A stretch of 64,000 bases of DNA, taken from NCBI RefSeq assembly GCF_000168975.1, contig NZ_AAUW01000011.1, forward strand, positions 1 to 64,000. Reading direction: 5' to 3'. How positions within the stretch are numbered: the first letter of the stretch is position 1; each line of letters begins with the position of its first letter. The notes under the pieces were generated by a model that worked only from the letters and a program-made list of their open reading frames with translations, was not told the DNA's origin and ran no database searches. A program made the translations under genes and the position numbers. This document shows positions 26,871 through 36,317 of the stretch, piece by piece. Source of the stretch: Roseibium aggregatum IAM 12614. GTDB taxonomy: Bacteria > Pseudomonadota > Alphaproteobacteria > Rhizobiales > Stappiaceae.

Positions 26871-28058
26871 TCAGTTGCCTCCCGCGCGCTGTGCAGGGGC
26901 GGTCTGACGCCCGTTCAGGTCATTCAGCGGCAGATACGGCAACACGCCGGAGCCTGTCGAGTCGCTGTCGATGATGATCTTGTTGTTCGAGCCCAAAACT
27001 TTTTCCAGGGTTTCGAGGTACAGGCGCTCGCGGGTCACGTCCGGAGCCTTCCGATACTCTTCATAGATCTTGGTGAAACGCTGGGACTGACCGGTTGCCT
27101 CGGCAATCGTCTGGTCCTTGTAGGCATTTGCAGCTTCCAGAACACGTGCTGCTTCACCACGGGCTTCCGGAACCACGCGGTTGGCGTAGGCCTTGGCCTC
27201 GTTGCTGATACGCTCTTCGTCGGCGCGTGCAGCCTGCACGTCGCGGAAGGCGTCGATGACCTGCGCAGGCGGGTCGACCCGCTGCATCTGGACTTCGCCG
27301 ATCTCGATGCCCGACTGATAGCTGTCGAGCGTCTTCTGCATCAGGCTGGCAACGTCATTCTGGATGGAGACGCGGTTTTCCGTGAGGATGGAGTCGATCT
27401 TCGAACCACCGACAACTTCACGCATCGCGCTTTCGGCCACGGCCTTCACGGTCGCTTCCGGGTCCTGGATGTTGAACAGGTAGTCGGAAATACCCTGGTT
27501 GGTGTTCCGGATACGCCACAGCACCTTGAAGCCGACATCGACGATGTTTTCGTCACCGGTCAGCATCAGGCTTTCTTCCTGAACGTCGCGCGCACGCACA
27601 ACGCCGGAGCTGCTGACGTTTTCTTCAGTGCCGACCGTCGTTTCGCGCTGCAGTTCGACCTTCGGCGTGTAAACCTCACCTATCGGATAGGGCCAGTTGT
27701 AGTTCAGGCCCGGAGGGGTCTGATCCTCAACCTTGCCGAGCACCAGCTCGACACCGACCTCACCTTCATCAACAACATAAAAGCCGAAGGCCAGCCATAC
27801 GATGAGGGCAACACCGACCACGATCCCGCCGCCGATAAAGCCCAGACCGCCGCCGCCACCGCCCGGAAGGACGTTGCGCATGCGGTCCTGGGTGCGTTTC
27901 AGAAGCTCTTCAAGATCCGGCGGGTTGTTGCCTCCGCGGCTGGGGCCTCCACCCCAGGGGCCATTGTTGTTGCCGCCACCGCCGCTACCCCAAGGGCCGC
28001 CATTGTTTCCGCCACCTTTCCAGGGGCCACCGCCGCCTGACTGATTGCTCCAAGGCAT
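26871..28058 (-). CDS. hflK: HflK, SPFH-domain membrane protease modulator
   Basis: Partner of HflC. The 395-residue protein has a Gly/Asn/Pro-rich cytoplasmic N-terminus (about 60 residues, many GG and NN repeats), a transmembrane helix (GGIVVGVALIVWLAFGFY), the SPFH domain and a helical segment (NRVVPEARGEAARVLEAA). The frame could begin at a TTG one codon upstream, but ATG 28058 has AAGGAAG five bases ahead. It is first in the hflK-hflC-DUF2065(-degP) unit; a 230-bp region before it should contain the promoter. Confidence 0.95.
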   Translation of the reverse strand: MPWSNQSGGGGPWKGGGNNGGPWGSGGGGNNNGPWGGGPSRGGNNPPDLEELLKRTQDRMRNVLPGGGGGGLGFIGGGIVVGVALIVWLAFGFYVVDEGEVGVELVLGKVEDQTPPGLNYNWPYPIGEVYTPKVELQRETTVGTEENVSSSGVVRARDVQEESLMLTGDENIVDVGFKVLWRIRNTNQGISDYLFNIQDPEATVKAVAESAMREVVGGSKIDSILTENRVSIQNDVASLMQKTLDSYQSGIEIGEVQMQRVDPPAQVIDAFRDVQAARADEERISNEAKAYANRVVPEARGEAARVLEAANAYKDQTIAEATGQSQRFTKIYEEYRKAPDVTRERLYLETLEKVLGSNNKIIIDSDSTGSGVLPYLPLNDLNGRQTAPAQRAGGN

Positions 28059-28288
28059 CAAAACTTCCTTCTTTGACGTCCGACAGGCTATGCCGGACAG
28101 GGATTTTCACCCGTTCTGACTCACCGTTGGTTATAGGGAGGTTACCATGCGCTTTCAACGGAAAGCCCGGCCTAAAACCTCCCAAAACCTGCGTGTTCCC
28201 GTGCCGCAGGTGGTAACAGCATGGTGGTCTGTCAAGTTTGGCGTAACATTTGGCCGCACCCAACGTGACTTTCCCCCTTACGGCGGAG

Positions 28289-28762
28289 CTAGTTCAGGCT
28301 GGCAGAACGGATCATATCGACATGAGGAATACCGTCCTCGATATATTCCCCGGACACGGCTTCAAAGCCCAGAGACCCATAGAAATCTCTCAGATAGGAC
28401 TGGGCGGATACGTGGATCGCGCAGCCGGGCGCGAGGGCCTCTGCCTTGTCGATACCGGCCTGCATCATAACACGTCCGAGACCAGAACCTCTGCCTTCTT
28501 TCGCGATCACCACCCTGCCGATACGGGCACTTGCGTTTTGCGGCTCAGCAAAAAGACGAATCGCTCCCAGAAGCGGCCCGGCCTCCCCTTCGCGCATCAG
28601 GTAATGCAGCGCCGCCTGGTCCTTGCCGTCGATATCCGCATAAAACGAGGCCTGTTCCAGAATGAACACATTCTGGCGCAGTCTGAGCAGATCATAGAGA
28701 TCATCGAGGCTGAGCACATTAAAAGCGGCCCATCTGGCCGTCAGATTGGCGGGTAAGCCCAT
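28289..28762 (-). CDS. elaA: ElaA-type GNAT N-acetyltransferase
   Basis: A 157-residue GNAT with the ElaA pattern: LYDLLRLRQNVFILEQ near the start, DIDGKDQAALHYL, then RIGRVVIAKEGRGSGLGRVM as the acetyl-CoA loop and DFYGSLGFEAV at the end. The acceptor is unknown. It lies 18 bp after folA on the same strand and is probably cotranscribed with it. Confidence 0.9.
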   Translation of the reverse strand: MGLPANLTARWAAFNVLSLDDLYDLLRLRQNVFILEQASFYADIDGKDQAALHYLMREGEAGPLLGAIRLFAEPQNASARIGRVVIAKEGRGSGLGRVMMQAGIDKAEALAPGCAIHVSAQSYLRDFYGSLGFEAVSGEYIEDGIPHVDMIRSASLN

Positions 28763-28780
28763 GGTATCGGGTCCGGTGTC

Positions 28781-29299
28781 TTATGCCTTGCGGCGGTAGG
28801 TAACGAAGGTGAAATCGGTGCTGTCGCGTTCGGTGCGCAGGCCCGGCTCCCGCCGGACTTCCTGCCAGACGGCCGGGTCGATCTCCGGAAACCGGGTATC
28901 TCCTGCCGGCTCGGCATCCACTTCGGTGATCTCAAGGCAGTCGGCACTGCCGATTGCCTGTGCGTACAGCTGTCCACCGCCGATGCACATCACCTGGTCG
29001 ACACCCAGGTCTTCCGCCAGCTCTTCCGCACGCTTCAAAGCGCCTTCGAAGGATCTCGCTGCCTCAGCACCTTCCGGAGCATAATCAGGGTCTCTGGAAA
29101 CGATCACATGCGGACGTCCCGGCAAGGGTTTGCCGCCAAAGGACAGAAACGTCTTGCGCCCCATGATCACCGGCTTTCCGAGTGTCAGCCGCTTGAAGGA
29201 CTTCAGATCCGACGGCAGCCGCCAGGGCATGTCATTGTCGGCCCCGATGATCCCGTTTCGCGCCACCGCGGCAATCAAGACAAGTTCCGGCAAGGCCAT
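28781..29299 (-). CDS. folA: Dihydrofolate reductase
   Basis: Reduces dihydrofolate with NADPH. 172 residues; GIIGADNDMPWRLPSDLKSFKRLT carries the Met20-type loop and catalytic Asp, followed by GRKTFLSF and the CIGGGQLYAQA nucleotide-binding segment. Its metabolic partner thyA, which produces dihydrofolate, is 5.5 kb away; in many alphaproteobacteria thyA, folA and hflKC are consecutive, so this locus looks like that cluster with an insertion between thyA and folA. Confidence 0.96.
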   Translation of the reverse strand: MALPELVLIAAVARNGIIGADNDMPWRLPSDLKSFKRLTLGKPVIMGRKTFLSFGGKPLPGRPHVIVSRDPDYAPEGAEAARSFEGALKRAEELAEDLGVDQVMCIGGGQLYAQAIGSADCLEITEVDAEPAGDTRFPEIDPAVWQEVRREPGLRTERDSTDFTFVTYRRKA

Positions 29300-29450
29300 C
29301 TCCGAATCCGATTTTCAATTCATCCGTTGCCTCCTAGCATGGAAACGGGAGCCATGAAAAACCCGAGGCATTTTTTCTGTCCAGGCTGTCGGATGACCGT
29401 CCGTCGAAACGTCCTGGAGACTGGCCCCACGCAACCAGGAGACCTTGGCA

Positions 29451-29825
29451 ATGTCCGACCTGATGGAAACCGTCCTGATCGAACGAACGCGTGCACTGAT
29501 CCCGGACGACAATGTTGAGCAGAAACGCATGTTCGGTTCCACCTGCTTCATGATCGACGGCAACATGCTGGTCTGCGCCTCCAGACGCGGACTGATGGCA
29601 CGTGTCGGAACGGATCAGCAGGCCGAAGCGCTCGCAAGGCCCTTTGCCTCGGTTTGCAGGATGGGGGACCGGCCCATGCCCGGCTTCATCCGGGTTGAGC
29701 CGGAAGGGATCGAAAGTGACGACGATCTGAAAAGCTGGATCGAGATGGCAAGATCCTATGTCAGCGCTCTGCCGCCCAAGCCTGCAAAGCCCAAAACATC
29801 GAAACCCGGAAGGACCGCGAAATGA
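29451..29825 (+). CDS. TfoX N-terminal domain protein
   Basis: A 124-residue protein matching the TfoX/Sxy N-terminal domain (EQKRMFGSTCFMIDGNMLVCASRRGLMAR, shown here only in part: KRMFGSTCFMIDGNML), with a Lys/Pro-rich tail. In gamma-proteobacteria TfoX controls competence, but the isolated domain in alphaproteobacteria has no known role. AGGAGA (29437-29442) indicates ATG 29451 rather than the TTG two codons earlier. It overlaps the DUF2461 gene by 4 bp. Confidence 0.88.
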   Translation: MSDLMETVLIERTRALIPDDNVEQKRMFGSTCFMIDGNMLVCASRRGLMARVGTDQQAEALARPFASVCRMGDRPMPGFIRVEPEGIESDDDLKSWIEMARSYVSALPPKPAKPKTSKPGRTAK

Positions 29826-30505
29826 GCGCCTACGGCTTCCGACCCGAAACCTTCCGCTTTCTGGAAGAGCTTGCAGTCAACAACACCAGGGACTGGTTCG
29901 AAGCGCACAAGACCGACTACCAGCGCTTCATCAAGGAGCCTGCCGACGCGGTGTGCGAAAGGCTGGCCGATAGTCTCTCCCGGCTCAGCAGGCACGTCCT
30001 CACCTCAAAGCAGTTCCGCATGAACCGGGATCTGCGTTTTTCCAAAGACAAGACACCCTATAACACCCATATCCGCATGGCCTTCTGGCCGAACGGAGCT
30101 GCATTCCAGGGCAAGGACGCACAGCCGCCGAGCTTCTTCCTGTCCGTGGAAAGCGATCACGTGCGAACCGGCACAGGCTGCATGCAGTTTTCAAGACCGG
30201 TTCTCGGGACCTATCTGCAAAGGCTGGAGACACAGGCAGGCGAGGACATTGAACGCCTGATCGGCCAGTTGACTGATGCCGGCTTTGATCTGTCCGAGCC
30301 TGATCTTGCCAAACCTCCACGCGGTTTCCCGGCCAATCACCCGTGCAAGGACCTCGCCCGCCACAAAGGCCTCGCCGTCTGGTGCGACCTGCAAGACATC
30401 GGCGCCGTGCAGGGGCCGGGCGGCCATAAGGCGATAGCAGAAGCGATGGAACCGGCTCTGCCCTTATGGCGCTGGCTGATGAGCCTTCACGCAGCACAAA
30501 GCTGA
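29822..30505 (+). CDS. DUF2461 family protein
   Basis: A 227-residue protein starting with FRPETFRFLEELAVNNTRDWF and containing NRDLRFSKDKTPYNTHI, hallmarks of the DUF2461 family (related to fungal proteins of unknown function). No catalytic residues are established. Start overlaps the TfoX-like gene (ATGA), so the two are translated together. Confidence 0.9.
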   Translation: MSAYGFRPETFRFLEELAVNNTRDWFEAHKTDYQRFIKEPADAVCERLADSLSRLSRHVLTSKQFRMNRDLRFSKDKTPYNTHIRMAFWPNGAAFQGKDAQPPSFFLSVESDHVRTGTGCMQFSRPVLGTYLQRLETQAGEDIERLIGQLTDAGFDLSEPDLAKPPRGFPANHPCKDLARHKGLAVWCDLQDIGAVQGPGGHKAIAEAMEPALPLWRWLMSLHAAQS

Positions 30506-30614
30506 CGGGCAGGACGGAGAGCAAGATCGGCGATCATATGACGAAATCACTTGATCCAAAGCGCTTTGAGACCTATGACCGTCCCAATCGCGTTCTTGCT
30601 CAAGATGAGTTTCC

Positions 30615-31973
30615 ATGGCATTTCCCAAAGATCTTGCAACCCGTTTTCCCGGTGATTTCCTGTTCGGTGTTGCAACCGCCGCCTATCAGATCGAAGGCGC
30701 AACCCGTGAAGACGGCCGCAAGCCCAGCATCTGGGATGCATTTTCCAAGATGCCTGGGCGCGTTTATAAAGGGCATTCGGGCGATATTGCCTGCGACCAC
30801 TACCATCTTTGGGAAAGCGATCTCGATCTGATCAAGTCGCTCGGCGTCGACGCCTACCGCTTCTCCATCGCCTGGCCGCGCATTCTTCCGGATGGCCGTG
30901 GCCCGGTGAACGAAAAGGGCCTCGATTTCTACGATCGGCTGATCGACGGCATGGTCGCGCGCGGCCTGAAGGTCTATCCGACGCTTTACCACTGGGACCT
31001 GCCGCTGACCCTGGCCGGCGACGGCGGCTGGACCGCCCGCAGCACGGCGGAAGCCTTTGCGGACTACACCGAGCTTGTTGTCAGACGGCTCGGCGACCGT
31101 ATGGACGCACTGGCGACCATCAACGAGCCCTGGTGCATCTGCCATCTCAGCCACCTTTACGGCATTCATGCACCGGGCGAAAAAAGCGTGGAGGCCTTCG
31201 CGGCCAGTGTGCACACGCTGAACCTGGCACATGGCCTGGGTGTTCAGGCTGCCAGATCCGTGCAGTCGGACCTGCCGATGGGCATCGTCATCAACGCGCA
31301 TTCCGTCTATCCCGCCAGCGACGCGCCGCAGGACAGGCAAGCAGCAGAGCGCGCCTTCCAGTTCAACAACGGTCTTTTCTTTGAACCGATGTTCGAAGGA
31401 CGTTATCCGGCGGACGTGCTCGACGCCTTCGGCGATCAAATGGACATTCGCGACGGAGACCTGAAGACCATTCATCAGCCTCTCGACTGGTGGGGTCTGA
31501 ACTACTACACGCCGCTACGCGTGAAAGCAGACACCAATGTCGACGCGGTCTATCCGATGGCCGAGACGGTTCCACCAACTCCGGGCCCGGAGCTGACCGA
31601 TATCGGCTGGGAAGTCTATGAAAAGGGCCTGTCGGATCTCCTCAAGGATCTCGACACCCGTTACCCGCTGCCGGACTGCTACATCACCGAAAACGGTGCC
31701 TGCTATAACGACGAGCCTCAGGACGGCGTCGTCAACGACCAGCTCCGGATCGACTATCTGGAAAAACATTTCGGCGCCATCGCCGATGCACGCGAGGCAG
31801 GTGTTCCGGTGAAGGGCTATTTCCTTTGGAGCCTGATGGACAATTTCGAGTGGGCCGAAGGCTACAGAATGCGCTTCGGCATCGTTCACGTGGATTACGA
31901 CACCCAGGTCCGTGCGCTGAAGAACAGTGCCCTGTGGTACCGGGACGTCATTGAGGCGCATCGGCAGGGGTGA
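30615..31973 (+). CDS. Glycoside hydrolase family 1 beta-glucosidase
   Basis: A cytoplasmic retaining beta-glycosidase of 452 residues without a signal peptide. The acid/base glutamate is E171 (TINEPW) and the nucleophile E359 (YITENGA). FLFGVATAAYQIEGA near the N-terminus and DNFEWAEGYRMRFG near the C-terminus are the glucose-subsite residues. Likely substrates are beta-glucosides or cellobiose. Preceded by a 109-bp gap after DUF2461; no sugar transporter or regulator is nearby, so import must be encoded elsewhere. Confidence 0.95.
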   Translation: MAFPKDLATRFPGDFLFGVATAAYQIEGATREDGRKPSIWDAFSKMPGRVYKGHSGDIACDHYHLWESDLDLIKSLGVDAYRFSIAWPRILPDGRGPVNEKGLDFYDRLIDGMVARGLKVYPTLYHWDLPLTLAGDGGWTARSTAEAFADYTELVVRRLGDRMDALATINEPWCICHLSHLYGIHAPGEKSVEAFAASVHTLNLAHGLGVQAARSVQSDLPMGIVINAHSVYPASDAPQDRQAAERAFQFNNGLFFEPMFEGRYPADVLDAFGDQMDIRDGDLKTIHQPLDWWGLNYYTPLRVKADTNVDAVYPMAETVPPTPGPELTDIGWEVYEKGLSDLLKDLDTRYPLPDCYITENGACYNDEPQDGVVNDQLRIDYLEKHFGAIADAREAGVPVKGYFLWSLMDNFEWAEGYRMRFGIVHVDYDTQVRALKNSALWYRDVIEAHRQG

Positions 31974-32045
31974 AAGCCCTTCGAGCTTTCGCCCTAAATT
32001 GCGGATCAGTGCAGCCAAGCTGAGCTTTGTCTCGCCTCCTCCCCC

Positions 32046-32150
32046 CTCATCCTGAGGAAGCGCGCAGCGCTGTCTCGTAGGATGGGCGGCATATTCTGCG
32101 CGTGGGGCCCGTCCTTCGAGACGCGAGCAGGCTCGCTCCTCAGGATGAGG
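32046..32150. repeat. Family A palindromic repeat pair, locus 2
   Basis: Copy one CTCATCCTGAGGAAGCGC...CTCGTAGGATGGG (32046-32086) and inverted copy two GTCCTTCGAGACGCGAGC...CAGGATGAGG (32111-32150), separated by 24 bp, in the convergent gap after the beta-glucosidase gene. Confidence 0.85.
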
Positions 32151-32194
32151 ATGTTCTCGTTGCAAGATTAGCAAGCAAGACGAGGGAATGCCCC

Positions 32195-33265
32195 CTAAGC
32201 CTCCCGCAAATTCGCCAGAATGATCTCGCTCCAGACACGGGTCGGCGGGATCCAGGCGGTCCAGTCATTGTAATTGCCGGAGTAGATGACGGCCGCGACG
32301 TCTGCCTTGGGGCACAGCCAGAGCCGCTGGCCGCCGTTGCCGAAGCCGGCGAACCAGGGCACCGGCCCGCCGAATGCCGGTACCGGCGCCTGTCCGCAGA
32401 ACCAGAAATAGCCATATCCCGGGCCTTCGCTCGTTTCGATGATCGGCTGCAGCGACGCCCGAAGCCAGGCTTCGGGAACGATCTCCTTGCCTTGCCAGAT
32501 GCCGTTGTTCAGGACCAGGCGTCCGATCTTCATCAGGTCCGGTGCGGTCAGCCTCAGCCCGGACGCCGGGGAATGTGTTCCGTCACGGCCGACCGACCAA
32601 TCGAACTGCGTTATTCCAAGCGGCGCGAACAGACGTTCCCTTGCATAGTCGGCAAGCTTCTGCCGCGTGCCCCGTTGCAGGATCTCTCCCACAAGGGCGG
32701 TCGCCCCTCCGCTGTAGATCCAGCGCCGGCCTGGGTCTTCCACTAACGGCCGCTCCAGAACGTAGCGGTATCTGTCCGGAGCCATTTCCATGGCGATCTC
32801 GCTGTTTTCCGGATCTGTGTATGGCCGGGTCTCGTCCCACTCCATGCCGAGCGACATGGTCAAGGCGTGCTCCACGGTCCGTTCCATGCGTTTCGGGTCG
32901 CCGGCAAGATCGGCATATTCGGGAAAGAGCTCCAGAAGAGGCGTATCCAGCCTCGGCACCTCTCCCCGCTCCAGCGCGATGCCGTAAAGCAGGCTGACGA
33001 TGGATTTGGTGACAGAGCGCAGGTCGTGAAGGGTTTCCGCACCGAAAGTCACTTCACCGATCGGGCGGCCCCAGTTTTCGTCCTGTCCCTGGCCATAGCT
33101 TTCCAGAACCGTTTCACCGCCCCGCTCCGCAAGCACGGCATGAAGATGCGGCAGCAATCCCGCCTCGACACCGGCGCAAAGCTTGCGCCCCAGGGAGGTA
33201 CCAAACCCGCGGCGCTCGGCCGCTGCTGCGTGAGGTGAAAGCGACAGACCTGCGCCAGATTTCAT
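32195..33265 (-). CDS. Beta-lactamase-fold serine hydrolase
   Basis: A 356-residue protein of the class C beta-lactamase/esterase family. The nucleophile motif is SVTK and the second motif YSGG (Tyr of YxN type); the HxG-type third motif is seen as WFAGFGNGG. No signal peptide is visible, so it is probably cytoplasmic and more likely an esterase or amidase than a true beta-lactamase. Divergent from the multicopper oxidase gene. Confidence 0.9.
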   Translation of the reverse strand: MKSGAGLSLSPHAAAAERRGFGTSLGRKLCAGVEAGLLPHLHAVLAERGGETVLESYGQGQDENWGRPIGEVTFGAETLHDLRSVTKSIVSLLYGIALERGEVPRLDTPLLELFPEYADLAGDPKRMERTVEHALTMSLGMEWDETRPYTDPENSEIAMEMAPDRYRYVLERPLVEDPGRRWIYSGGATALVGEILQRGTRQKLADYARERLFAPLGITQFDWSVGRDGTHSPASGLRLTAPDLMKIGRLVLNNGIWQGKEIVPEAWLRASLQPIIETSEGPGYGYFWFCGQAPVPAFGGPVPWFAGFGNGGQRLWLCPKADVAAVIYSGNYNDWTAWIPPTRVWSEIILANLREA

Positions 33266-33424
33266 GAGCGGACCTCTTCATCAAAACCGGAAGGAAGTGT
33301 CGGCAGTTTTATCGCCAAATGCGAGCACTATTTGCGCGTATTATCCAAAGGTCGGCGCTTGACCTTCCACCAACTGGAACCACCATATTCTTGGAAAGAA
33401 AATCAGCGTGAGGAAGGTGGCCGG

Positions 33425-34810
33425 ATGGATCGCCGTTCGTTCTTGAAAGCATCTGCAGCCGGATGCGTGGCTGCCATGTCACCCGTCTTTGCGCTGGCAA
33501 AAACCGAAGACGGTTTTTTCGATCTTGCGGCGGTCAAGGGACAGGCTCGTCTTTACGGCAAGGACGGCGGCCTCTCCGACCTCTGGCTTTATAATGATCG
33601 GCTGCCCGGCCCGCAGATCCGCGTCAAGCGAGGGGAACGCGTCAGAGTGCGCTTCACCAACAACCTTGACGAACCGACCTCGGTCCACTGGCACGGCATC
33701 CGCATCGACAATGCCATGGACGGTGTTGCCGGCCTGACCCAACCCGCCGTCGCCCCCGGAGAAAGCTTCGACTACGACTTTGTCGCACCGGACGCAGGCA
33801 CCTTCTGGTATCACGCCCACAACATGAGCTGGAACCAGGTGCCCCGCGGCCTTGCGGGCGCCTTGATCGTCGAGGATGACGAGCCATCCTTCGATCCGGA
33901 CTGCGACATCACGCTGGTCCTCAACGATTGGCGTCTGGACGAAAACGGCATTCTGGAAACTGCCAGCTTCGGCGCCATGCACGATTTCGCCCATGCCGGA
34001 AGGCTGGGCAACTGGCTGACCATCAACGGCGCCTCGATGCCGGACATTGCATTGAAGAAGGACCGCTGGCACCGGCTGCGCCTGATCAATGCCTCGACCG
34101 CACGCATTCTCGATCTTGCCCCGGCCCGGTTCGGTGCCAAGCTGATCGGCCTCGACGGTCAGGCCTTTGATAGCGCACGAGAGATCGAGGGAACCGTGCA
34201 ATTGGCCCCGGCGCAGCGCATGGATCTGGTGCTCCGTCCTCAGGAAACCGGCAAGCTGCCGTTCGAGATGATGACCGGCAAGCCGTTCACTTTCGCCAAC
34301 TTCGTCGTCTCGGAAACCGAAAGCGAAGATCTTCCGCTGGTGCTGCCGCCGCCGAACCGGCTGCCGGAACCCGATCTGGGTTCTTCCTGGGAACTGCCGC
34401 TGGTGATGGCGGGCGGTGCCATGGGCGGCATGCAGTCGATGATGAGAAACGGCGTCGAAATGGACATGCGCCAGATGATGTCGGAAGGCCTCTTCTGGGC
34501 CTTCAATGGTGTCGCCGGAATGGAAGGGGATCCGATGTTCTCCGCAAAGCGAGGCGACACGATCCTGCTGGAAAGCCGAAACGACACGGCCTTCCCCCAT
34601 GCGATCCACCTGCATGGTCACCATTTCCGGGTGATCGAGCGCGATGGCACGAAACTGGAACACCCGGACTGGCGCGACACCTTCACAAACCAGCCGCGCG
34701 AGACCGTCAAGATCGCCTTTGTTGCGGACAATCCCGGTACGTGGCTGATCCATTGCCACATGCTGGGCCATGCCGCTTCCGGCATGATGACCTGGTTCGA
34801 AGTTGCCTAA
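33425..34810 (+). CDS. Exported multicopper oxidase
   Basis: A 461-residue oxidase with an N-terminal RRSFLKA motif typical of Tat export. Copper ligands are all visible: HWHGIRID, FWYHAHN, HAIHLHGHHF and WLIHCHMLGHAASGM, the last with a Met axial ligand for the type 1 site. A Met-rich stretch (AMGGMQSMMRNGVEMDMRQMM; abbreviated) near residues 330-350 recalls CueO, suggesting Cu(I) oxidation and copper tolerance. ATG 33425 follows AGGAAGG; the longer frame lacks the signal peptide at its N-terminus. It stands alone. Confidence 0.94.
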   Translation: MDRRSFLKASAAGCVAAMSPVFALAKTEDGFFDLAAVKGQARLYGKDGGLSDLWLYNDRLPGPQIRVKRGERVRVRFTNNLDEPTSVHWHGIRIDNAMDGVAGLTQPAVAPGESFDYDFVAPDAGTFWYHAHNMSWNQVPRGLAGALIVEDDEPSFDPDCDITLVLNDWRLDENGILETASFGAMHDFAHAGRLGNWLTINGASMPDIALKKDRWHRLRLINASTARILDLAPARFGAKLIGLDGQAFDSAREIEGTVQLAPAQRMDLVLRPQETGKLPFEMMTGKPFTFANFVVSETESEDLPLVLPPPNRLPEPDLGSSWELPLVMAGGAMGGMQSMMRNGVEMDMRQMMSEGLFWAFNGVAGMEGDPMFSAKRGDTILLESRNDTAFPHAIHLHGHHFRVIERDGTKLEHPDWRDTFTNQPRETVKIAFVADNPGTWLIHCHMLGHAASGMMTWFEVA

Positions 34811-34823
34811 CCGGTTCTCTTGA

Positions 34824-35618
34824 TCAGACGGCGATCGGTGCCGCGATATGCGGAAGCGGATCGTAACCGGTCAGTTCGAAATCCTCGAACTTGAACGCAG
34901 AGAGATCGGTGACCTCCGGATTGATCTTCATTTCCGGCAAGGGCCGCGGCGAGCGCGTGAGCTGTTCGCGTGCCTGGTCGAAGTGATTGGCATAAAGATG
35001 CGCATCACCGAAGGTGTGCACGAAGTCGCCGGGCTTCAGGCCGGTCACCTGCGCCACCATCATGGTCAAAAGCGCATAGGAGGCGATGTTGAAGGGCACG
35101 CCCAGGAAAACGTCCGCCGAACGCTGGTAGAGCTGGCAGGAGAGCTTGCCGTCAGCAACATAGAACTGGAACAACGAGTGGCACGGAGGCAGCGCCATCT
35201 CGTCGACCAGAGCCGGGTTCCAGGCCGACACGATCAGCCGCCGGCTTTCCGGATTGGTCCGGATCATCTTCAGGAGATTGGCGATCTGGTCGATGGACCG
35301 GCCGTCCGGCGCAGGCCAGGACCGCCACTGGTAGCCGTAGACCGGGCCGAGATCGCCGTTCTCGTCCGCCCAGTCGTCCCAGATCTTCACGCCGTTTTCC
35401 TTCAGATACCGGATGTTGGTATCGCCCGCCAGGAACCACAGCAGCTCGTGAATGATCGACTTCAGGTGCAGCTTCTTGGTCGTTGTGCAGGGAAACCCTT
35501 GCGAAAGATCGAAGCGCATCTGGTGGCCGAAGATCGAGCGTGTGCCCGTTCCGGTCCTGTCGCCCCGGTCAACGCCTTCGTCCAGGATTTTTGACAAGAG
35601 ATCGAGATATTGCTGCAC
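34824..35618 (-). CDS. thyA: Thymidylate synthase
   Basis: Methylates dUMP to dTMP with methylene-tetrahydrofolate. 264 residues as in E. coli. [19 protein letters not shown] is the phosphate-binding loop region, [13 protein letters not shown] carries the catalytic cysteine, and [19 protein letters not shown] follows. Convergent with the multicopper oxidase gene (13 bp between stops) and transcribed away from the tmRNA gene. Confidence 0.97.
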   Translation of the reverse strand: MQQYLDLLSKILDEGVDRGDRTGTGTRSIFGHQMRFDLSQGFPCTTTKKLHLKSIIHELLWFLAGDTNIRYLKENGVKIWDDWADENGDLGPVYGYQWRSWPAPDGRSIDQIANLLKMIRTNPESRRLIVSAWNPALVDEMALPPCHSLFQFYVADGKLSCQLYQRSADVFLGVPFNIASYALLTMMVAQVTGLKPGDFVHTFGDAHLYANHFDQAREQLTRSPRPLPEMKINPEVTDLSAFKFEDFELTGYDPLPHIAAPIAV

Positions 35619-35776
35619 GGCGGAAGCCTTCGCGGTCGTGAGATCTGGAGTTTGAGGTTAACTTGGCAGATTTTCCCGAAAAGACAGCCCCTTCCCTGCA
35701 CTTTCCCCAACTTGGGCGAACTGTGGAAGAATGGCCAGGAGCCAAGCCGGCAAACGACTCGGATTGCCAGAAGCCT

Positions 35777-35805
35777 CTTTCAATTCAAGACCGAAGACCT
35801 TATAT
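35777..35805 (+). promoter_or_regulatory. Possible tmRNA promoter
   Basis: CTTTCA (35777-35782), a 17-bp spacer and TTATAT (35800-35805) precede the inferred 5' end of the tmRNA precursor by about 7 bp. The match to sigma70 sites is moderate. Confidence 0.35.
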
Positions 35806-35811
35806 CAGGGC

Positions 35812-36145
35812 TGCTGGTTCGCCAGCTATGGCAATAAATGGTCAGTGAAATAAACCTATCGGACCCGGGGGCGGTACCCGGCGCCTCCACCCAAGCCCAT
35901 GGGGCTAAGCTTCAGAAACTCCATGGGTTTCGGCGGGGGCGAAATAGGATCGACGAGGGCGTAAAGACTGTGCTTTTGCTCGGCATTGTACCACCGTTAT
36001 CGGGCTTTCTTAATAGTTGCAAATGACAACTATGCTATGGACAACGCTGTCGCAGCGTAACGCTGCGCCGGTAGTCCACTAAGTCCTTTGAGGTAGCACT
36101 CACGGGCGGGGTTCGGAGGCACCTGGCAACAGAAGCCTCCACTTG
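35812..36145 (+). ncRNA. ssrA: Circularly permuted two-piece tmRNA
   Basis: Rescues stalled ribosomes and adds a degradation tag. The acceptor part comes first: T-arm CCGGG-GGCGGTA-CCCGG then CGCCTCC ACC (to 35892). The second piece starts with GGGGGCG (35936-35942), whose pairing with CGCCTCC includes a G-U at the third pair, the alanine identity element. The intervening 43 bp contain a hairpin (CCCATGG 35897-35903 / CCATGGG 35922-35928), removed during maturation in known alpha tmRNAs. The tag codons (36020-36058) end in TAA. GGAGGC (36116-36121)/GCCTCC (36136-36141) forms the last hairpin. The exact ends are estimates. sspB, the tag adaptor, lies 170 bp downstream. Confidence 0.93.
36020..36061 (+). 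other. ssrA: tmRNA tag reading frame
   Basis: GCA AAT GAC AAC TAT GCT, then ATG GAC AAC GCT GTC GCA GCG and stop TAA encode ANDNYAMDNAVAA. The start ANDNYA and the AVAA/LAA-like hydrophobic end are as in other alphaproteobacterial tags; the middle MDN is specific to this lineage. Confidence 0.92.
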
Positions 36146-36317
36146 ATCTTCCCATATATTTGAACCGTCCTAAATAGCGTGCAGGACCAGCGAGCGATCA
36201 TTGCCCGGTTGCACACATTAATCTGGGTTCACTTGGAAAAGAGCCTTTTCTTTTTGATCTCGGCCCGTCAATGTGCTCCTGATAGTGGACTTTTCCAGCG
36301 AGATTCGACGAAACCCG

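Noticed and set aside
32195..33265. Antibiotic-resistance beta-lactamase
   Set aside because: No signal peptide and weak third motif; probably an esterase-like relative.
33479..34771. A 430-residue minus-strand frame across the multicopper oxidase
   Set aside because: Antisense shadow; all copper ligands lie in the plus-strand frame.
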